From Arthrobacter psychrolactophilus (GTDB lineage: Bacteria; Actinomycetota; Actinomycetes; Actinomycetales; Micrococcaceae): a DNA stretch of 42,955 nt. The DNA is taken from contig NZ_QJVC01000027.1 in NCBI RefSeq assembly GCF_003219795.1, positions 1 through 42,955 on the forward strand, read 5' to 3'. The notes under the pieces are model-generated. The model made no database searches, had not been told where the DNA came from, and saw only the letters and a list, made by a program, of their open reading frames with translations. Of the stretch, positions 42,317 through 42,955 are shown piece by piece (the first letter of the stretch is position 1; the number at the start of each line of letters is the position of its first letter). The position numbers and the translations under genes were made by a program.

Positions 42317-42955
42317 TCAGCGATCGGGGTGGTCCCGAGGTGTCCAGCCCGACGGCAGCATTCCGCTCATGCTGCCGCGGTCTCGATCCTCCCGCGCTGA
42401 CCATCCCTGGGCAGCATCGGGAGTCTTGAATCCACCCCGAGCGAGGCGGAAGCCAACGTCGGGATGACACATTCCGGGTGCGCCTCCGCGCCTTGTTGAT
42501 GCACGAACACTCCAGTGCTTATCGGCAAATCCGCCGCCGCGGAAGACTCGGTAGTCTCCATAGCGGGCCGGATCAAGGTGGTCCCAGCACCATTCCCAAG
42601 CATTTCCGAGCGTGTCAAAGAGCCCAAAGTCGTTGGGCAGCTTCAATCCCACGTCCTGAGGTGACTCAAGCTGGTCGTTGGCCGTCCATGCGATGGCGCC
42701 TAAGGCTCCGTAGTGTGGCCCTTGGCTGCCGGCCCGGCAGGCATATTCCCATTCTGCTTCGGTGGGCAAACGGTATCCGGATCGGTGAGTCCACCAGAGA
42801 ACTTCACCGGCATCCATCGTGTAGCTCGGCTCCAGCCCGTCCTGTAAGGATGCCGCATTGCAAAAGTCGACGGCGTCTCCCTACGTGTCAGGCTGGAGCG
42901 GTACCACGGTGACAGAGCAAATCGGCTCGATCGCGTAGGGCGAGAACCAGGAAAC
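42317..42955 (-). pseudogene. FGE-sulfatase-fold protein with in-frame stop, cut by the window edge
   Basis: The open part from ATG 42817 is 166 aa and carries the FGE-sulfatase fold: GYRLPTEAEWEYACRAGSQG, FGLFDTLGNAWEWCWDHLDP, YRVFRGGGFADKHWSVRAST and PDVGFRLARGG. Upstream in the same frame the coding pattern continues (GDAVDFCNAASLQDGLEPSY) but is preceded by a TAG at 42860-42862 where relatives have Trp; a further coding-like stretch runs to the edge (VSWFSPYAIEPICSVTVVPL). It lacks the clear Cys pair of true formylglycine-generating enzymes, so a sulfatase-activating role is doubtful. It reads as a decaying gene. Confidence 0.75.

Noticed and set aside
1-42955. CRISPR arrays, tRNA/rRNA genes, prophage or intact insertion sequences
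   Set aside because: None found on reading both strands; the tandem and inverted repeats present are single events.

Overview
The window looks like chromosome from a high-GC Gram-positive, most likely an Arthrobacter-like member of the Micrococcaceae. The reasons are GTG/TTG starts, several apparently leaderless genes with a -10 element 6-9 nt before the start codon, a DtxR/IdeR-type iron box, and gene families typical of soil actinobacteria (MocR, ROK, PadR, Lrp/AsnC, RibD-like reductases, DUF1990, YceI). No rRNA, tRNA, CRISPR array, prophage or intact insertion sequence was seen. It is an accessory, transport-rich region with clear gene decay.

Layout. 1-3.4 kb: a VOC protein, two RibD/DHFR-like reductases and a MocR regulator. 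3.4-5.9 kb: a decaying redox locus (small secreted protein, apbE, ferric-reductase-like membrane protein, NuoF-like protein, ferredoxin) carrying a 16-bp tandem duplication, a nonsense codon, single-base shifts and a deletion fusion. 6-10 kb: an old-yellow-enzyme reductase, a monooxygenase-like membrane protein and a LysP-like permease. 10-15 kb: a four-gene oligopeptide/nickel-type ABC importer behind an iron box. 15.4-18.7 kb: an MFS exporter, small unknown genes and an ArsR fragment. 18.7-23.2 kb: DedA, a manganese-type ABC importer behind an MntR-like palindrome, and a divergent Lrp/LysE pair.

23.3-31.5 kb is the most interesting unit. A ROK repressor is followed by an SsuABC/NrtABC-type ABC importer, a cytoplasmic type-I sulfatase and a secreted GH20 beta-N-acetylhexosaminidase, all on the minus strand. 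Matching palindromic elements lie in front of the repressor and the importer. I read it as a candidate uptake and desulfation system for sulfated amino sugars. In this strain the hexosaminidase gene has an in-frame stop.

31.6-43 kb: trpF, a membrane metal-dependent hydrolase, a YceI protein, DUF1990, a methyltransferase divergent from an XRE-cupin regulator, an isochorismatase-like hydrolase, an ABM protein, an M20 amidohydrolase plus solute-binding protein operon divergent from a double-length Lrp regulator, a PadR/membrane-protein pair, a GNAT acetyltransferase and a broken FGE-sulfatase-fold gene at the right edge.

Functions are read from motifs and remembered family features; no database search was run.
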